A DNA stretch of 64,000 nt, taken from Gigaspora margarita. Its lineage: Eukaryota > Glomeromycota > Glomeromycetes > Diversisporales > Gigasporaceae. The stretch spans positions 496,387 to 560,386 of the forward strand of contig WTPW01000197.1 of assembly GCA_009809945.1 (NCBI GenBank). The letters are read 5' to 3'. The notes under the pieces are model-generated. The model searched no databases, was not told the DNA's origin, and was given only the letters and a program-made list of their open reading frames with translations. This document shows positions 11,622 to 24,000 of this stretch, one piece after another. Numbering within the stretch: the stretch's first letter is position 1; each line of letters starts with the position of its first letter. A program made the translations under genes and the position numbers.

Positions 11622-11893
11622 AGGCCACGCAAAGTTAATTTTTCGTTTTGCATTACCCGCCGACCCATTTTTTCAATTTTCCATTTTTTTTTTTTTTTTT
11701 TTTNAGTTCCAATTATGCCAATTATTCTATTTCTGCTATTTAATTTTTTTCCAGAAATTACTCCGGCATCACCCGATGGAGACCTTGGCTTTCCGAAATT
11801 GTCCGATAGGACCGATAGAAAAAAATCTATCTGCCAACTCCAATTTTCTGATTTCGTGTTATGCAAAGCGTAAAGTTAACTTTGCGGTGGCCT
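11622..11893. mobile_element. 272-bp MITE with AGGCCACGCAAAGTT termini
   Basis: The left AGGCCACGCAAAGTTAATTT and right AACTTTGCGGTGGCCT ends are complementary and flanked by TA (11620-11621, 11894-11895). A long T run with one unresolved base (11704) sits inside. The right interior carries CACCCGATGGAGACCT. Related pieces lie at 10492 and 12190-12710. Confidence 0.72.
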
Positions 11894-11927
11894 TAGATGC
11901 AACATAAGACTATTAATTTATAACAGA

Positions 11928-11933
<6 letters not shown>

Positions 11934-11974
<41 letters not shown>
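11934..11974. repeat. A homopolymer of about 40 bases
   Basis: A pure A run follows TATAACAGAAT and precedes TCCGACCGACCGACC. It is either a microsatellite or an old poly-A tail. Confidence 0.8.
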
Positions 11975-11977
<3 letters not shown>

Positions 11978-12189
11978 GACCGACCGACCGGAAATTTTGA
12001 AACCCAGTGTGGCCTAACTAACCCTCATGATTATTCCTCCGTTTTCGTGATTATTTTGACAGTATATAAAGCGAAAGATGTAGCTTTGAATATATATTCG
12101 GTTTCTCTGAACAATTCGTTTTCGTGGCCAACAATTCGTTCAAAATCAGATGATATATGCAGGGTATATGCCAATGATTGACCAATCAG

Positions 12190-12710
12190 ATTTAATGACC
12201 GTTATGCTATTCCTATCTGGTGTCACCCGATGGAGACCTCAATTTCCCATAATTGTCCGATAGGAGTGATGGAAAAATATGACTACCGACCCAATTTTTT
12301 GATTCCTTGTACAAAATGAAAAATTACCTTGCATTAACTCATACAGGGGGCCCAAAAATCTGGGTCGGGTAAGTCGGAGTGCATCGGAATCATGGTCGGC
12401 TGGATCGGAATTGATCAATTTTGCCCCATGATCATAAAAAATTTTATTAATAAATCATATCCATTCATTAAGTAAAAAATGCCCAACTTATAATTTTGCT
12501 ATAGAACCTGCTAACAACTAGGGCTAAACGCCGACCTAGATCCGACGCATCCGACCCGGAATTTTGGTGACCCTCCTGTAAAATTCACTTGCATAACCTT
12601 GGATATGAACATTATTCTGTTAATTTAAAAACTGACCGACCCAGGTTTTCAGACTCATATAATGCAAAACGAAAAATCAACTTTGCATAACCTTAGCCTT
12701 TATTATTAAG
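12190..12710. mobile_element. Composite of AGGCCACGC-family fragments
   Basis: The left half (CACCCGATGGAGACCTCAAT, then TGTCCGATAGGAG) matches the interior of the 11622-11893 MITE. The right end (AAACGAAAAATCAACTTTGC, then ATAACCTTA near 12663-12697) is its terminus in the opposite orientation. A separate MITE at 12344-12578 is inserted between them, so this is a layered remnant. Confidence 0.55.
12344..12578. mobile_element. 235-bp MITE, CAGGGGG termini, TA duplication
   Basis: The left end CAGGGGGCCCAAAAATCTGG continues GTCGGGTAAGTCGGA; the right end in reverse complement is CAGGAGGGTCACCAAAATTC, continuing CGGGTCGGATGCGTCGGA. TA lies on both sides (12342-12343, 12579-12580). This is Tc1/mariner-pogo style, without coding capacity, and nested in older MITE sequence. 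Confidence 0.7.
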
Positions 12711-12839
12711 CAAAATATAAGTTACAATTTTATGATAGAAAACTATATGTAATAACTGCATCATAAGATCATAAAAATTATAAAATAAATTGCTTTATTG
12801 AAATGTTAGCGAACCCCTTTTATAATGAATACGCTTAGA

Positions 12840-13060
12840 CCGTTCAAAGTTGAATAGTTGGTTAACGTCATCCTCCCTATCGATCAGCTGTCCCCGAAAT
12901 TAAACAAGCCAATCACAATACATGAAAATTGTCAATGATCATGTGATTAAAATTGACCAATAAAATTTAATAAAGTGTTCCGTGGCATATATATGTTTGT
13001 TTATATCCCCGCGCTTGAGCACAAAATACTGACGTTAACTAACTAATCAACTTTGAACGG
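12840..13060. mobile_element. 221-bp MITE with CCGTTCAAAGTT termini
   Basis: The left CCGTTCAAAGTTGAATAGTT and the reverse complement of the right, CCGTTCAAAGTTGATTAGTT, extend for about 31 bases to GTTAACGTCA with two differences. No clear target duplication. The interior holds CCAATCA and ATTGACCAATAAAAT words. Confidence 0.7.
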
Positions 13061-13718
13061 AAATAAACTGACCCATACTAATAGTACTAATGCACTCTCT
13101 ATTATCTGAATCTAATAATGCTTTCAACAATCGTCAAATAATGAATCTACTCAAAGCAATGATAATATTTATGATAACCAGACTAAAGAAGAAACTTTTT
13201 TTATAAACATTAGGACTTTAACAAACATGAATTTCAAGGAAAGTTTTATACTGCACGGAAACTTTAAAAATAAACTGATGACCAAGAGAACAAATGATTA
13301 CATAATCATGAATATAGCAATAGATAAATATATTATCAAATAATTAAAATAAATACATGCAAAGAAACTGTTAACTGCCATTCCAAATTCAAAGTTCTGA
13401 AAAATTACGGCCTGAATAATTCCCTAACGCATTTATATAAATTATCAAAAAATTCGCGTTCAAGAAAATCCTTCGTGTGACCAAGACAATTTATTAAACA
13501 TAAGCCACATCATAAATGTTCTTTACGCAACCAAGTTAATTTAAAAATATTTTCACTATAACAAAGTTCTTGTGTAACACATCCTGAAAATTTTTCGCAA
13601 AACTATGAAGTTTAAAAATTCACTTCTTAAAAATACTTCGCGACGTTAATTAAATACTTAGTACAACTAGATAAAATACTTAAATTATATCCTAAATAGC
13701 AATATTATGACTATGAAC
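13061..13718. other. Gene-free AT-rich stretch
   Basis: No gene, repeat array or RNA was recognised. The last eight bases (13711-13718, CTATGAAC) are the target duplication of the next element. Confidence 0.45.
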
Positions 13719-14876
13719 CAAAGATGGCACCGAAACCTTTTTGGCGATTCCGAAAGTTTCGGGTTTCGGATTATAGCTTCCGAAACCTTATCCGAAACTC
13801 GAAACCTCACCCGAAACCCGAAACCTCAACCGAAACCCGAAACCTCAACCGAAACCCCGAAACTGCCAAAACATCAATAACTTATTTGTTTATTATCTCC
13901 AAAGTTGGCGCCGAAACCCTTTTGTTTCCAAATCAGAAAGTTTCGGGCTTCGGATTATAACTTCTGAAACCTTATCCGAAATTCAAAACCTCACCCGAAA
14001 CCTCACCTGAACACCAAAAACTACCCCAACTTCCATATACATTGATTGCATTAATGTATTATATATCTCTTTCAATTATACATCAAATGCACTGATGTAT
14101 GCTATGTATCTCTTCAATATACATTAATCGAACTGATGTATGTTATATATCTCATTAAAAGAATTCTATAAATTTAATATCCGGCGCTATTTGGGCTGGA
14201 ATGATCCACAATTTATTGCATGCGTGCAGTCCTTTTTGTTGTTATGATTCACAAGTACCACATGAAAGGTATAATTCTGAAATTTATATTCTGACAATCA
14301 AGGTTGCTTTTGCAAGCACCAGTTTTTTTTTACTTATTACGTAAAAACTGGGTACAATATCAGGTAATAATAAGTAATTAGTACGTCCATATCTACTAAT
14401 AATAGAATTGATAAGTTACCGCAGAATTAAATAAATTGTTGGTATCAAAAGACATAAAATATTTATCGATTCATCATTGGCAATTTTTTCTATCATCCTA
14501 GAATTTTGAAATCAGTTGTAGTAACGGTATGATATTAAAATAAAGTTGACCAGCATTAAAAAAAACCCCTGAACAAACCGAAGCAGTGAAAAAAAATTGC
14601 CATAACATAATTAAAAAAAAAGATCTATATAATATTATAATTTATTCAAAAATAATTTTACATTTTGGGTTCATTAAAAATAAGGCAACTTTATAATAAA
14701 TTTATAAGCTTCAATACTATATTTTTGAGTTTCGGATTATAGGTTTGGGCTTCGGATTATAGTTTCGGGGTTTCGGGTTTCGGAGTTTCGATTTTTTTCA
14801 AAAATCCGAAACTAGTTTCGGATTAGAACCGTTCCGAAACTAGTTTCGGGTAGGTTTCGTTTCGACGCCATGTTTG
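13719..14876. mobile_element. 1.16-kb hAT-like element rich in CCGAAAC repeats
   Basis: A perfect 8-bp duplication, CTATGAAC, flanks it (13711-13718, 14877-14884). The ends CAAAGATGGCACCGAAAC and, reversed, CAAACATGGCGTCGAAAC are an imperfect TIR. Both sub-ends are packed with CCGAAAC/GTTTCGG words: about 15 copies at the left, in tandem 'ACCTCAACCGAAACCCGAA' units, and about 10 at the right. The left sub-end is repeated at 13900-14020. The middle has a small tandem repeat around ACTGATGTATG (14040-14160). It encodes no transposase; the iterated motif is the obvious candidate for the transposase-binding site. Confidence 0.75.
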
Positions 14877-14884
14877 CTATGAAC

Positions 14885-16595
14885 AGTACATAATTGCATA
14901 ATGTATTTAATAGTAAATGCTCTTGTAAAATCATAAAGTTACGGCACACAAAAAGTTGGATTTACTAATTTCTTCCCAAGAACTGATTGGCTGTACTAAT
15001 TATTCACTTATCGGCATTTGTATCGTTAATCAAACTTATAGTACTCTGATAATAAAATTGGGGCATCCCAAAAAGTTGAGCTACGGCACATAATAAAGTT
15101 CCGACATGGCATAAGTATATCAATATGTTGCGACAATGCAATGTCGTATCTTAAAGCTAAGAAGTTATAATAAGTTACAACTTAGTTACGTTTATCTCGA
15201 TGCTTAAAGTTTCTATCGCATCCCTACATGTTACACACTCCGGAACACTCCAGAAGTGAATTATGCGTTTTGTTATAGTTTGAAGTACTCCATTAACAAT
15301 ACAAATAATACATTATAATGCGTAGTTTATCTATCTACTGCAACCTTGTGAAACTATGTAGTTTATTTAACCGTGGTTATTAGAGTAACGCCAAACAAAA
15401 CTGTATGCTCTGTATGTAATAAATTTTTGCAATATCATTAGTAATAAATTAACATTAATTAGTCAAACTAAAGATGCAGGCATAATGTAATAAATTTTTG
15501 CATTATCAACTTTAATAATGAATTAATAATAATGAATTAATAATTCATTTATTCAAATTTGTCTGACTAAAGGTGCAGACATAATGTAATAAATTTTGCG
15601 GCAAACAGAAGTACGACAGGTTATTTCTCGTTCTTGAATTTCCACAACTAAATTGTGCAACTAATTATACTTTTAAGCCCAATTTCTGGTTTTGCCAATA
15701 AGTTCTGTTATTTTGCCTTATATTACAGATTTTGTTTGTTTACACTGTACCAGGAACGGAGTTTTCCGTAAGTGAAAACGGAGAGTATGTATTCGTCCAG
15801 CATGGCGGGCTTTTTATGATTGGTTGATTTTGAAGATCATCTCTTCGTATTAAAGTAACGATTTTCTGTCACGCGGTGCCACAAATATGAATTCGGCAGG
15901 GTTAAGAAAAAATATTTCGAAAGTTCAAAGTAATTCGGTCTAGCATATGGGTATAATGAATCAATAAACTCGGCAATTTAAACTTTTATTTGTGAAAACT
16001 TATTCCTCGCAATCCCAACTAACAAAGAAACCCGACACCATCGTATAATGTAGGGAATAATACGAAGTTAAGAGACATAAGGCTTATAGATTTCTTGAGA
16101 ATAATTAAAGTGAAGTAGTATTACTGTAACTGTAAAACAATGATTAAATAAAATTAAAGATCAGTTTGATATTAAAGCAAGCATTAAAAGTTGTTTGTGT
16201 CCAATTATTATTACTATTTTACTAGTGTTTTCGAATAGTTTTAACCATTTATCGCATTTTTTTGTTGTTTTTGTTTTATTTTATTTTTTTGATTCGTACA
16301 ATAGTGCTTTATGATTATTTAATAAAACTTGGTTTGCCGGAATTTGTCTGCAATAAGTTTATAGTTTTAGACTTAAATTTATTGAGATTTAATGGTGAAG
16401 ACTTCTATCAGTATTAATTTAGTCACAGATATAATTATTTTTAGGCTACTGATTTCGTGACGATTTAGTTAAAGTTAAATTTTAACGATAGCCGCTATGC
16501 TTACCACAAAATCTAGTACTTGATTGGATGTTACAGTTTGCTATGCTTTCTAAATATAATCATGGCGACCATCCAAGTGAATTAAATGCGGCCCT
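14885..16595. other. Gene-free, with tandem repeats at 15415-15600
   Basis: GTAATAAATTTTTGCA begins three loose units at about 15415, 15487 and 15584, separated by TAGTCAAACTAAAGATGCAG-like spacers. AAAGTTACGGCACACAAAAAG near 14936 recurs as a variant near 15072. A GATTGGTTGATTTTGAAGAT copy of the dispersed motif lies near 15820. No gene. Confidence 0.45.
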
Positions 16596-16599
16596 GTCT

Positions 16600-17625
16600 T
16601 CAATTGTGTCACATTTGTATTTTCTTTATATATTTTACATATAAAATTATAAAAAAAAACATATAAAATTACTATAAACTTTGAAGAAATGATGTTCCAA
16701 AGTCTACATATCAACTTAAAATTAAATTCTTCGGGAGTATAGAACAAGGGGAGGAGAAAAAGGTAGTACAAAAATCGGATCAAAATTTCACCGATTTTGC
16801 ACAAAACGAAAATGTAACTTCGTCAAAAACAAATATTTTCCGATTTTAAGATGAGAATCTTATGTAAAAACATGCTCTGAACAACTTTACTTAATCGGCG
16901 GAAGTGGGTTACCTTGTAAGAAAAATGGGTTATCTATATGCTAAAGTCAAAAATTTTAACTTAAACAAGAAAACCTCTTTTTTCATTAGGCAACCTACTT
17001 TGGGCCCTTAAGCAAAGTTGTTCGGCATGTAATTTTACCACAAATTTGAGATTGAAACGGCTTTTTCNGACCTTTTACTAAGTGAAAAATGGGTTTAAAG
17101 TTAGAAAAAAATTTTTTTTCTAATTTTAAACCCATTTTTCACTTAGTAAAAGGTCCGAAAAAGCCGTTTCAATCTCAAATGTGTGGTAAAATTACATGCC
17201 GAACAACTTTGCTTAAGGGCCCAAAGTAGGTTGCCTAATGAAAAAAAAGTTTTATCTTGTTAAGTTAAAAATTTTGACTTTAGCATATAGATAACCCATT
17301 TTTCTTACAAGGTAACCCACTTCCGCCGATTAAGTAAAGTTGTTCAGAGCATGATTTTACATAAGATTCTCATCTTAAAATCGGAAAATATTTGTTTTTG
17401 ACGAAGTTACATTTTCGTTTTGTGCAAAATCGGTGAAATTTTGATCCGATTTTTGTACTACCTTTTTCTCCTCCCCTTGTTCTATACTCCCGAAGAATTT
17501 AATTTTAAGTTGATATGTAGACTTTGGAACATCATTTCTTCAAAGTTTATAGTAATTTTATATGTTTTTTTTTATAATTTTATATATAAAAAATTTACAT
17601 GTGACAATAGTGTGACAAATCGGAT
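16600..17625. mobile_element. Foldback element: 1-kb near-perfect hairpin, copy 1
   Basis: Arms of about 500 bases (about 16600-17104 and 17120-17625) are complementary about a centre at 17112 in GTTAGAAAAAAATTTTTTTT. The same peptide, beginning MCKIGEILIRFLYYLFLLPL, is therefore readable in both directions; this symmetry makes it an artefact and not two genes. The arms also share ACCCATTTTTCTTACAAGGT and TAAGTAAAGTTGTTCAGAGC. GTGTCACATTTGT at the left and ACATGTGACAATAGTGTGAC at the right mark the outer ends. A diverged copy lies at 41266-42300. One unresolved base (17068) sits in an arm. Confidence 0.85.
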
Positions 17626-19389
17626 GATTGATAGCTTCATCACGGGCTAAGCATATTCTCTAACAAATAACCCGTACTACGCCACAGTTCGAAGCATAAT
17701 CCCTAGCAAATCATCTGTAACTTCTCTACGGGATCCAAGCAAAAACTCATTCCTCACGCTTTCTGCATTCAAGAAAACTTTGTCTGTACGTAATTATCCA
17801 ATCATTTAAATAAAAAACTATTTGTTACAGTTACCCGTATAGCCGCGAAATAACGTCCAGGGTGTAATTTCTAACTTTGGCCTAAGTTAAACCTAATTTA
17901 GACCATAATTCGAAATAACGAACATGTTATATTAATCACAAGAGAAATGTCAAATCAACAGAATACATTATCTAATTCTGCTGTATTTTAACCTTAACCC
18001 TTGTATTATCACAGACTAATGCCGGTCATTTTTCAGTCATATAAGGCAAAGAATTTAACTTTGAAGATATCAAATACATTTATATAAATTATAATTTATT
18101 TAATCCAATCAAATTATAAAGATGAAAAAATTTATTGAGCAGTTTTAAATGATTTGCATGCATTTAAGAAGTAAGAAACTTATTACAATATGCTATTATT
18201 ACAATATGTTATTATTATAATATGCAGTTCTTAAATTATTATTAAAGTAAAGTGACACATCCGAATTAGGTCAATTTGAAAGCTTTATGAAATGATTTCA
18301 AGATATGAAAAAAAACTATCATTGAACCTCTGGTCAAAAACAATCATGAGTCAAATCTAACAAAAAATTAATCAGATTGATCCTATTTTTCGACACCTAT
18401 TTTGCAGACAACCATTTAACTGACATCACATAGGGTTAGTGTTAGCATTTATTAGTTGAAGATATAGATGCTTGTTTAGAAATCATCGTTTAAAAGTTAC
18501 AAAAAATAAAAATGCTGATTTGTTCCCAATATTTCAAGTTTTTTCTAATATTAAAAGTGAATCCTGCTTTATCTTTATTAAATTTAATAGAAACTTTTTA
18601 CATGACTAGAAATTTTTCATTTTTTAAATCTAATGCTAAGAGTAAAAACTCAGATATATATCTAGGATCTGAATAAACCTAGTTAAATCTAGATAATTAT
18701 CTGTGGCCTAAACATTTAAAAAAAATATTTTTTAAATGCTTGTCATTTTATTAATTTATAATTAAACCAAAAATGATGTATTTGGTCTTTATGGTTAAAA
18801 AAAATCATAAAGCTTTCAGGTCATGCAAACATGAATATAACATTAATGAGACCCAAATAGGATAGTAAAATAAGAAATAATTTTTTAAATAATAGATATA
18901 AATAACAAATTTATTATATTTTATTAAAGTTATTTTTAAATTGTTAGTATTTATATTTACTAAAAAAAACAATTAGAATGTTTTATTAATTATTTTTTAA
19001 AAATGATTTATGATTATTTATAGCAAAATAAAATTTTGCTATGTTATTATACAGTAAGGCTGTACAAAATTATATACTTGGTTTTTATATCATGAGATGG
19101 GATCAGTGATCTAGTTGCGTAGCTTTTTTTTTTTTTAAGAGTACTAATTTTTTTAAGGATTATTACTCAATGCTTACCTGATCATATAAGAGTAACAATT
19201 TTTTTAAGTAAAATAAATATATAAAAAAAAATAAATAAATAAAAATAAAATAAAACAAATAAATAATCGCATTTGAATTGTTTAATGTATTATATATACT
19301 AACCTGTTATAAATTGTGTAATTTTTTTGATTTTGTACTATAATTTATATCAAAACAAGTAGAGCCTTGTATTTTTTTGTTTTTATTCT
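17626..19389. other. Gene-free; composition changes to CpG-poor
   Basis: About 17640-17900 still carries CpG-bearing unique sequence (for example CTTCTCTACGGGATCCAAGC). From about 18.1 kb onward CpG almost vanishes and A/T runs dominate. A small ATTATTACAATATG triplication is at 18180-18230. No gene. Confidence 0.5.
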
Positions 19390-20535
19390 TTGATGGACTT
19401 GCTAGAGCTTAGCTAGAATAAATAAAAATAGTTTATAGCTATCTAGAAAACTAGAACTATTATAACCACCTGAATTAACTTCTAATATATAAGCCTAACA
19501 TTACCTAGCTGCTTCTATAAGTGCCCAGATACATCCTATCGCACCAATACTCTGGAGAGATCAGATGTTCTAATAACAGTACCACCAAGAATATAGGATT
19601 TCTCTCCAAATCCCTCCCACCTAGCATCTATAGTAGAGTCAAATATTTAATATCTGTACTTAACCATACAAGATAAAGAGAGTAACAAGAAAATTTAAAG
19701 GAAAAGTAAAAAAAAAAAAGAAAAAACTTCAAACTCTACATGAAATACCAAGACTAAATGATAAAAGGTAAGAGAAACAAAGAAAAAACCTATACTAATA
19801 ACAGAACTGACATACATTTTCAAAAGAAAAGAAGACAAAAAAAGAAAGGAAAGAAATGAAAAAACTAAAAAAAATAATTCTATTCTCAAAAGTTAAAAAT
19901 TATATAATATTGCATAGAGAAATGCTCTGCCAAAGTATTATATATACATAAAAGAAGACTATGTCTAAAAGAAAATTCTAGAAAGAAATTTTTATTTAAT
20001 ATTTTTTTCAAAGTACTTCGCACGTGTCATTCATTGTTTATTTCGCAAGAACTGAAAACCACTCGTGACTTGATTCGAATTAGGTAGGTGCATTCCTAAT
20101 TTGGACAAGGTAAACATTGTCGATCTTTTGGAAGGGGTAAGCTAATTTTTCTACTTTTTGGCAAAAATTTTGAAAAAAAACCAAAGAGAATATCAGAAGT
20201 ACCAAAACTTGCAAAGAGCATAAGTTTTATGCTTTGTAGAATAATATATTCAACCAAAAGTATGTTTCTGTCTAGACTTCTACACCCTTTGACAAAAAAT
20301 TTTAGGGTTGTACCCTACTATGTCTTCTATAGTAACAAAGTCTTCTGCTTGGAGAGCCAAACCTACAAAGAGAGTTCTTTTTTATCTCTATTTCAGTTCA
20401 TCTTACATGCAATCTGAAACTCTGTATCCAAGCTGCTTCTGATAAAGTTTTTGTTATGTACAAATATATTAACTATAAAGTTTTCATAGGTCGGTAATTT
20501 GGAGAAGTTTTGGTCCAGAGGATTGTCAGAAAGAG
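19390..20535. repeat. Long dispersed repeat, uninterrupted copy
   Basis: The segment aligns in the same orientation with 55847-60827, where it is broken by several insertions. Landmarks are GCTGCTTCTATAAGTGCCCA, AGCATCTATAGTAGAGTCAA and TATTCAACCAAAAGTATGTT. Short frames over the same places in both copies (20229-20417 and 60529-60735) share only their first 18 or so residues (MLCRIIYSTKSMFLSRLL here) and no domain. This copy keeps CpG in places where the other has TG or CA. The element type was not recognised. Confidence 0.75.
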
Positions 20536-21020
20536 TTTTGATTACAACTATGTTTGTTTTTGAGTAAAGCTTTGTATTAAAAATTGTTTGGTGTTTATTT
20601 TGTTGCGATGTTTATAACTTAAGATTATGTATAAAATTTTATCTTTCAATTTTTTTTATTACAATTAAGTAGTTAATTTCTATTTTTTGTTTAATTTATT
20701 TTACTTCTAATTAACTATTCTATATTGTCCCTTATTATAATGCATTCTATATTATATTTATTCATTGTTTTTTCTTCTATTTGTGCTATATAATAACTAT
20801 GTGATTATGACTAAATAAGCAAAATAATTGTGATTTTTACTATAAAAAATTCTATCACAGTACTTCTATTTCTGCAATCACAGTGAGCAGATAAGTTTGG
20901 TTGGTTTACATTTAATTTTTTTGTTTTAACCATTCTATTCAGTTGGATATTCTTAGTATGCTATCATAATTATTACTATTTTTACTAACTATAACTCCTA
21001 TATATGCATAGCCTGTATAC
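20536..21020. other. Gene-free AT-rich stretch
   Basis: T-rich, CpG-poor sequence with no reading frame or repeat that stands out. Confidence 0.45.
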
Positions 21021-24000
21021 TGTTGACAACCCTAAAATTAATGGTCCTATTGATAAATCAGGTTTGGCTTCATGTAACCAAAGTTTCAGTTATATTGGGG
21101 TCGAAAAAGGCATGTTAGATTTGGCTAAGTGGTTAGGCAGAGTTTTGGGATAGTTTATACAAAATAGGCATAGTAATAGTGACTCAACTAATATATGAAT
21201 TTATCAGTTTTATTTATGTATCGAATATATGTATGGATATTAGTTTATTAAAGACAATAAAAGAAAGTTTATAATTATGTGGGTGATTTATTAAGGCAAG
21301 ATGGAAATTGAATGTCATTCCCAAGGGCTCAAAGGCCTTTATTTATAACTATTTCATTAACTATTTACATTCGCATTGATCATAACAATCAGTATGATCA
21401 TAAGTATCATTATGATCATTGAAATCATTTTGATCAAAACTATCAACTTGATCCAAATGATCAGAGATATCCTGCTAGCAAACCCTAAATAAGAGATATG
21501 CAGAGCATGAGTGCAGGTGCCTGCATCAGGTCACCTTTCTGGTTTCACATTCCTCCCCAGCTTATTTTATATCTCCTAGGTATAAAACTCATTTGACGGA
21601 TAAAAGGTCAGGTCAGTTTGTAGGGTAGGCATAAATATTTAACTTCTTTTTTTCTTTCTTTCTTTTTAGTTATTTTTCTCTTTTTTTTTAACAAGGGTTT
21701 CTTCTAGGATCGAAGATTTGTATTTGTAACTGGCATATTGGTAAGTTTCAGATAGTTTCAAGTACTATTGTCTTGATTATGATCATCCTTTCAAGGAGCA
21801 TTTCTAACCACAGCTTCTTCTTATTCTTAGGTCCAAATATACACCTTTTTTTCAGTTTGGGGGCTATTTGCCATCTTTAATTCTTGAGGTTTATTCTTTG
21901 AATCTTGTGGTGATCGAATTGTTTGGTCTTCTTCTGGAGCTTCTAAATTTTTGGGATTATCTTCACAGCTATTTCACATTTTTTGGGATCCATCAGCTCA
22001 TATAGAGATTTAATTGTTCTTTGGAGCTCATCTACTCTTTTACCCAGACTTTACTTGCAAGTTCAAAATAGTTTATTCATATTCATCATGCTTTATGGGT
22101 TCATTCAGATCTTTGCTCTCAGACTTTCTGGTCACCCTTATTAAATTTTTGACCTTCCTCTTCTATACTTTACAAGCACATTGTATATCATCAGCATTAT
22201 TGGGTCTGACATTACTTTCGACACCAATTTCATATTGACTTGGTACATTGTCAAGGCTTGGTTCAGTAGCTCTTTCATACTCTTTGAGCATTTCATGCTC
22301 ATTATCTTCGACTCAGGTTTCTTTGATAGAACAGATATCACTTTTTATATTTGCTGATGTTTATAACTATCAAATATCTTGTATTCTTCTTTTTTACCTA
22401 TTTTATCTCAGCAGCAAGAGACAGATTCACTTATTTTATCAGTATGAGTCCACTCTTTCCCTTTGTTATTACTTTTCAGAAGGTCTTTAATCTCATATTT
22501 AGGTTTAGTTTCTTCAAACCTTATAAGTTTTGAAATCCAAGTCTTTAATATTTTATAGTAGGCATCAACAAAACTTCTCAGAACTATTTCAAGGCTTAAT
22601 TTGGCTTCCTCTTTACTCCAGTTCTTCTCTTCATTAATTGAGCTTTCATAATCATTTTTAACTAAAATTTTGGAAATATAGTACAATTCAAATGCTTTAG
22701 CCATCAATAGCTTTCTTTGCAAAACTATTTTGAGTGAGAATCAGGGTCTTTTACTGGCCTTTTATTCATAGAGGTAGCTGCGGAACGTTTAATACCTGGT
22801 AAATTGATATTTAGGTATTTTATTTCTTCATCTTTAGTCTTTCTCGAGTTTTCTTGAACATGAATAAGCTAAGGGTTATCACAAGCGGGCTCTTTAATAT
22901 GAGATAGTAGGTATATAACTATATCTTCTTTATAATTCATGGACACCTTTTCTAATATATTTAGCACAAATTTCAGGCCCTGTGGCACTTGTTCTTTGTG
23001 AATTTCAGAACTTCCAAATGTTTCATTAATGATGTCTTGGACTTCTGCAGCTTGTTCTTCGGTAAGTCTTTCAAATGTTGTGGCACACTTTTCTTCTAAC
23101 ACTTTTATATTCAGGCACATATAAATATTGTGTTCCTTTCTTCTGCAACTAATATATAGGTCCTTCTTTTTTATTGTTTTTTGGTATAGTTCATAGCTTC
23201 AGAATTTCCTTAGAGGAATTCATAGTTGGGTCTCTTCTTTTCATAATTGGTTTTTTGCTTTTCTGAATCCTTGAATTATGCAATGGGTTCCTTCCTTATT
23301 ATAAGTATTTCTTTTTATTTCTTTATTTTATTTCTTCCTTTATTTTGTTGGTCTTCTCAATCAATAACTCCAGTAGTATGTTAGCTTTGACCAAAGAGAT
23401 GCTTCTGAATCCAGTATGTCAGTTCAGACAAGAATTACTTTACTTTGCTTATAGTAATGGTTTGTTAGTACCTTTGTTGAGTTAATTTCTTTTCTTCTTT
23501 CAGATCTCACAGTCACTACCAAAATAACAACTCTAAAATTAGCGGTTCTATCGATGAATCAGTTTTGGCTTCATATAACCAAAGTTTGGTTGTATTGGGA
23601 TCAAAAAAGGCATGTTAGATTTGGCTAAGTGGTTAGGCAGAGTTTTAGAATAGTTTATACAAAATAGGTATAGTAATAGTAACTCAACTAATGTATGAAT
23701 TTTTCAGTTTTATTTATGTATCGAATATATGTATGAATATTAGTTTATTAAAGACAATAAAAGAAAGTTTATAATTATATAGGTGATTTATTAAAGCAAA
23801 GGTGGGAATTGAATATCATTCCTAAGGGCTCAAAGGCCTTTATTTATAACTATTTCATTAACTATTTATATTCGCATTGATCATAATGATTAGTATGATC
23901 ATAAGTATCATTATAATTATTGAAATTATTCCAATCAAACTATCAACTTGATCCAAATGATCAGAGGTATCCTGCTGGCAAACCCAGAATAAGAGATACC

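Noticed and set aside
16550-17650. Identical peptide MCKIGEILIRFLYYLFLLPL read from both strands
   Set aside because: The frames lie in the two arms of one palindrome, so the identity follows from the inverted repeat. No domain and no codon bias support translation.
17680-17725. CAGTTCGAAGCATAATCC, resembling a tRNA B box
   Set aside because: No matching A box or cloverleaf stems could be drawn around it.
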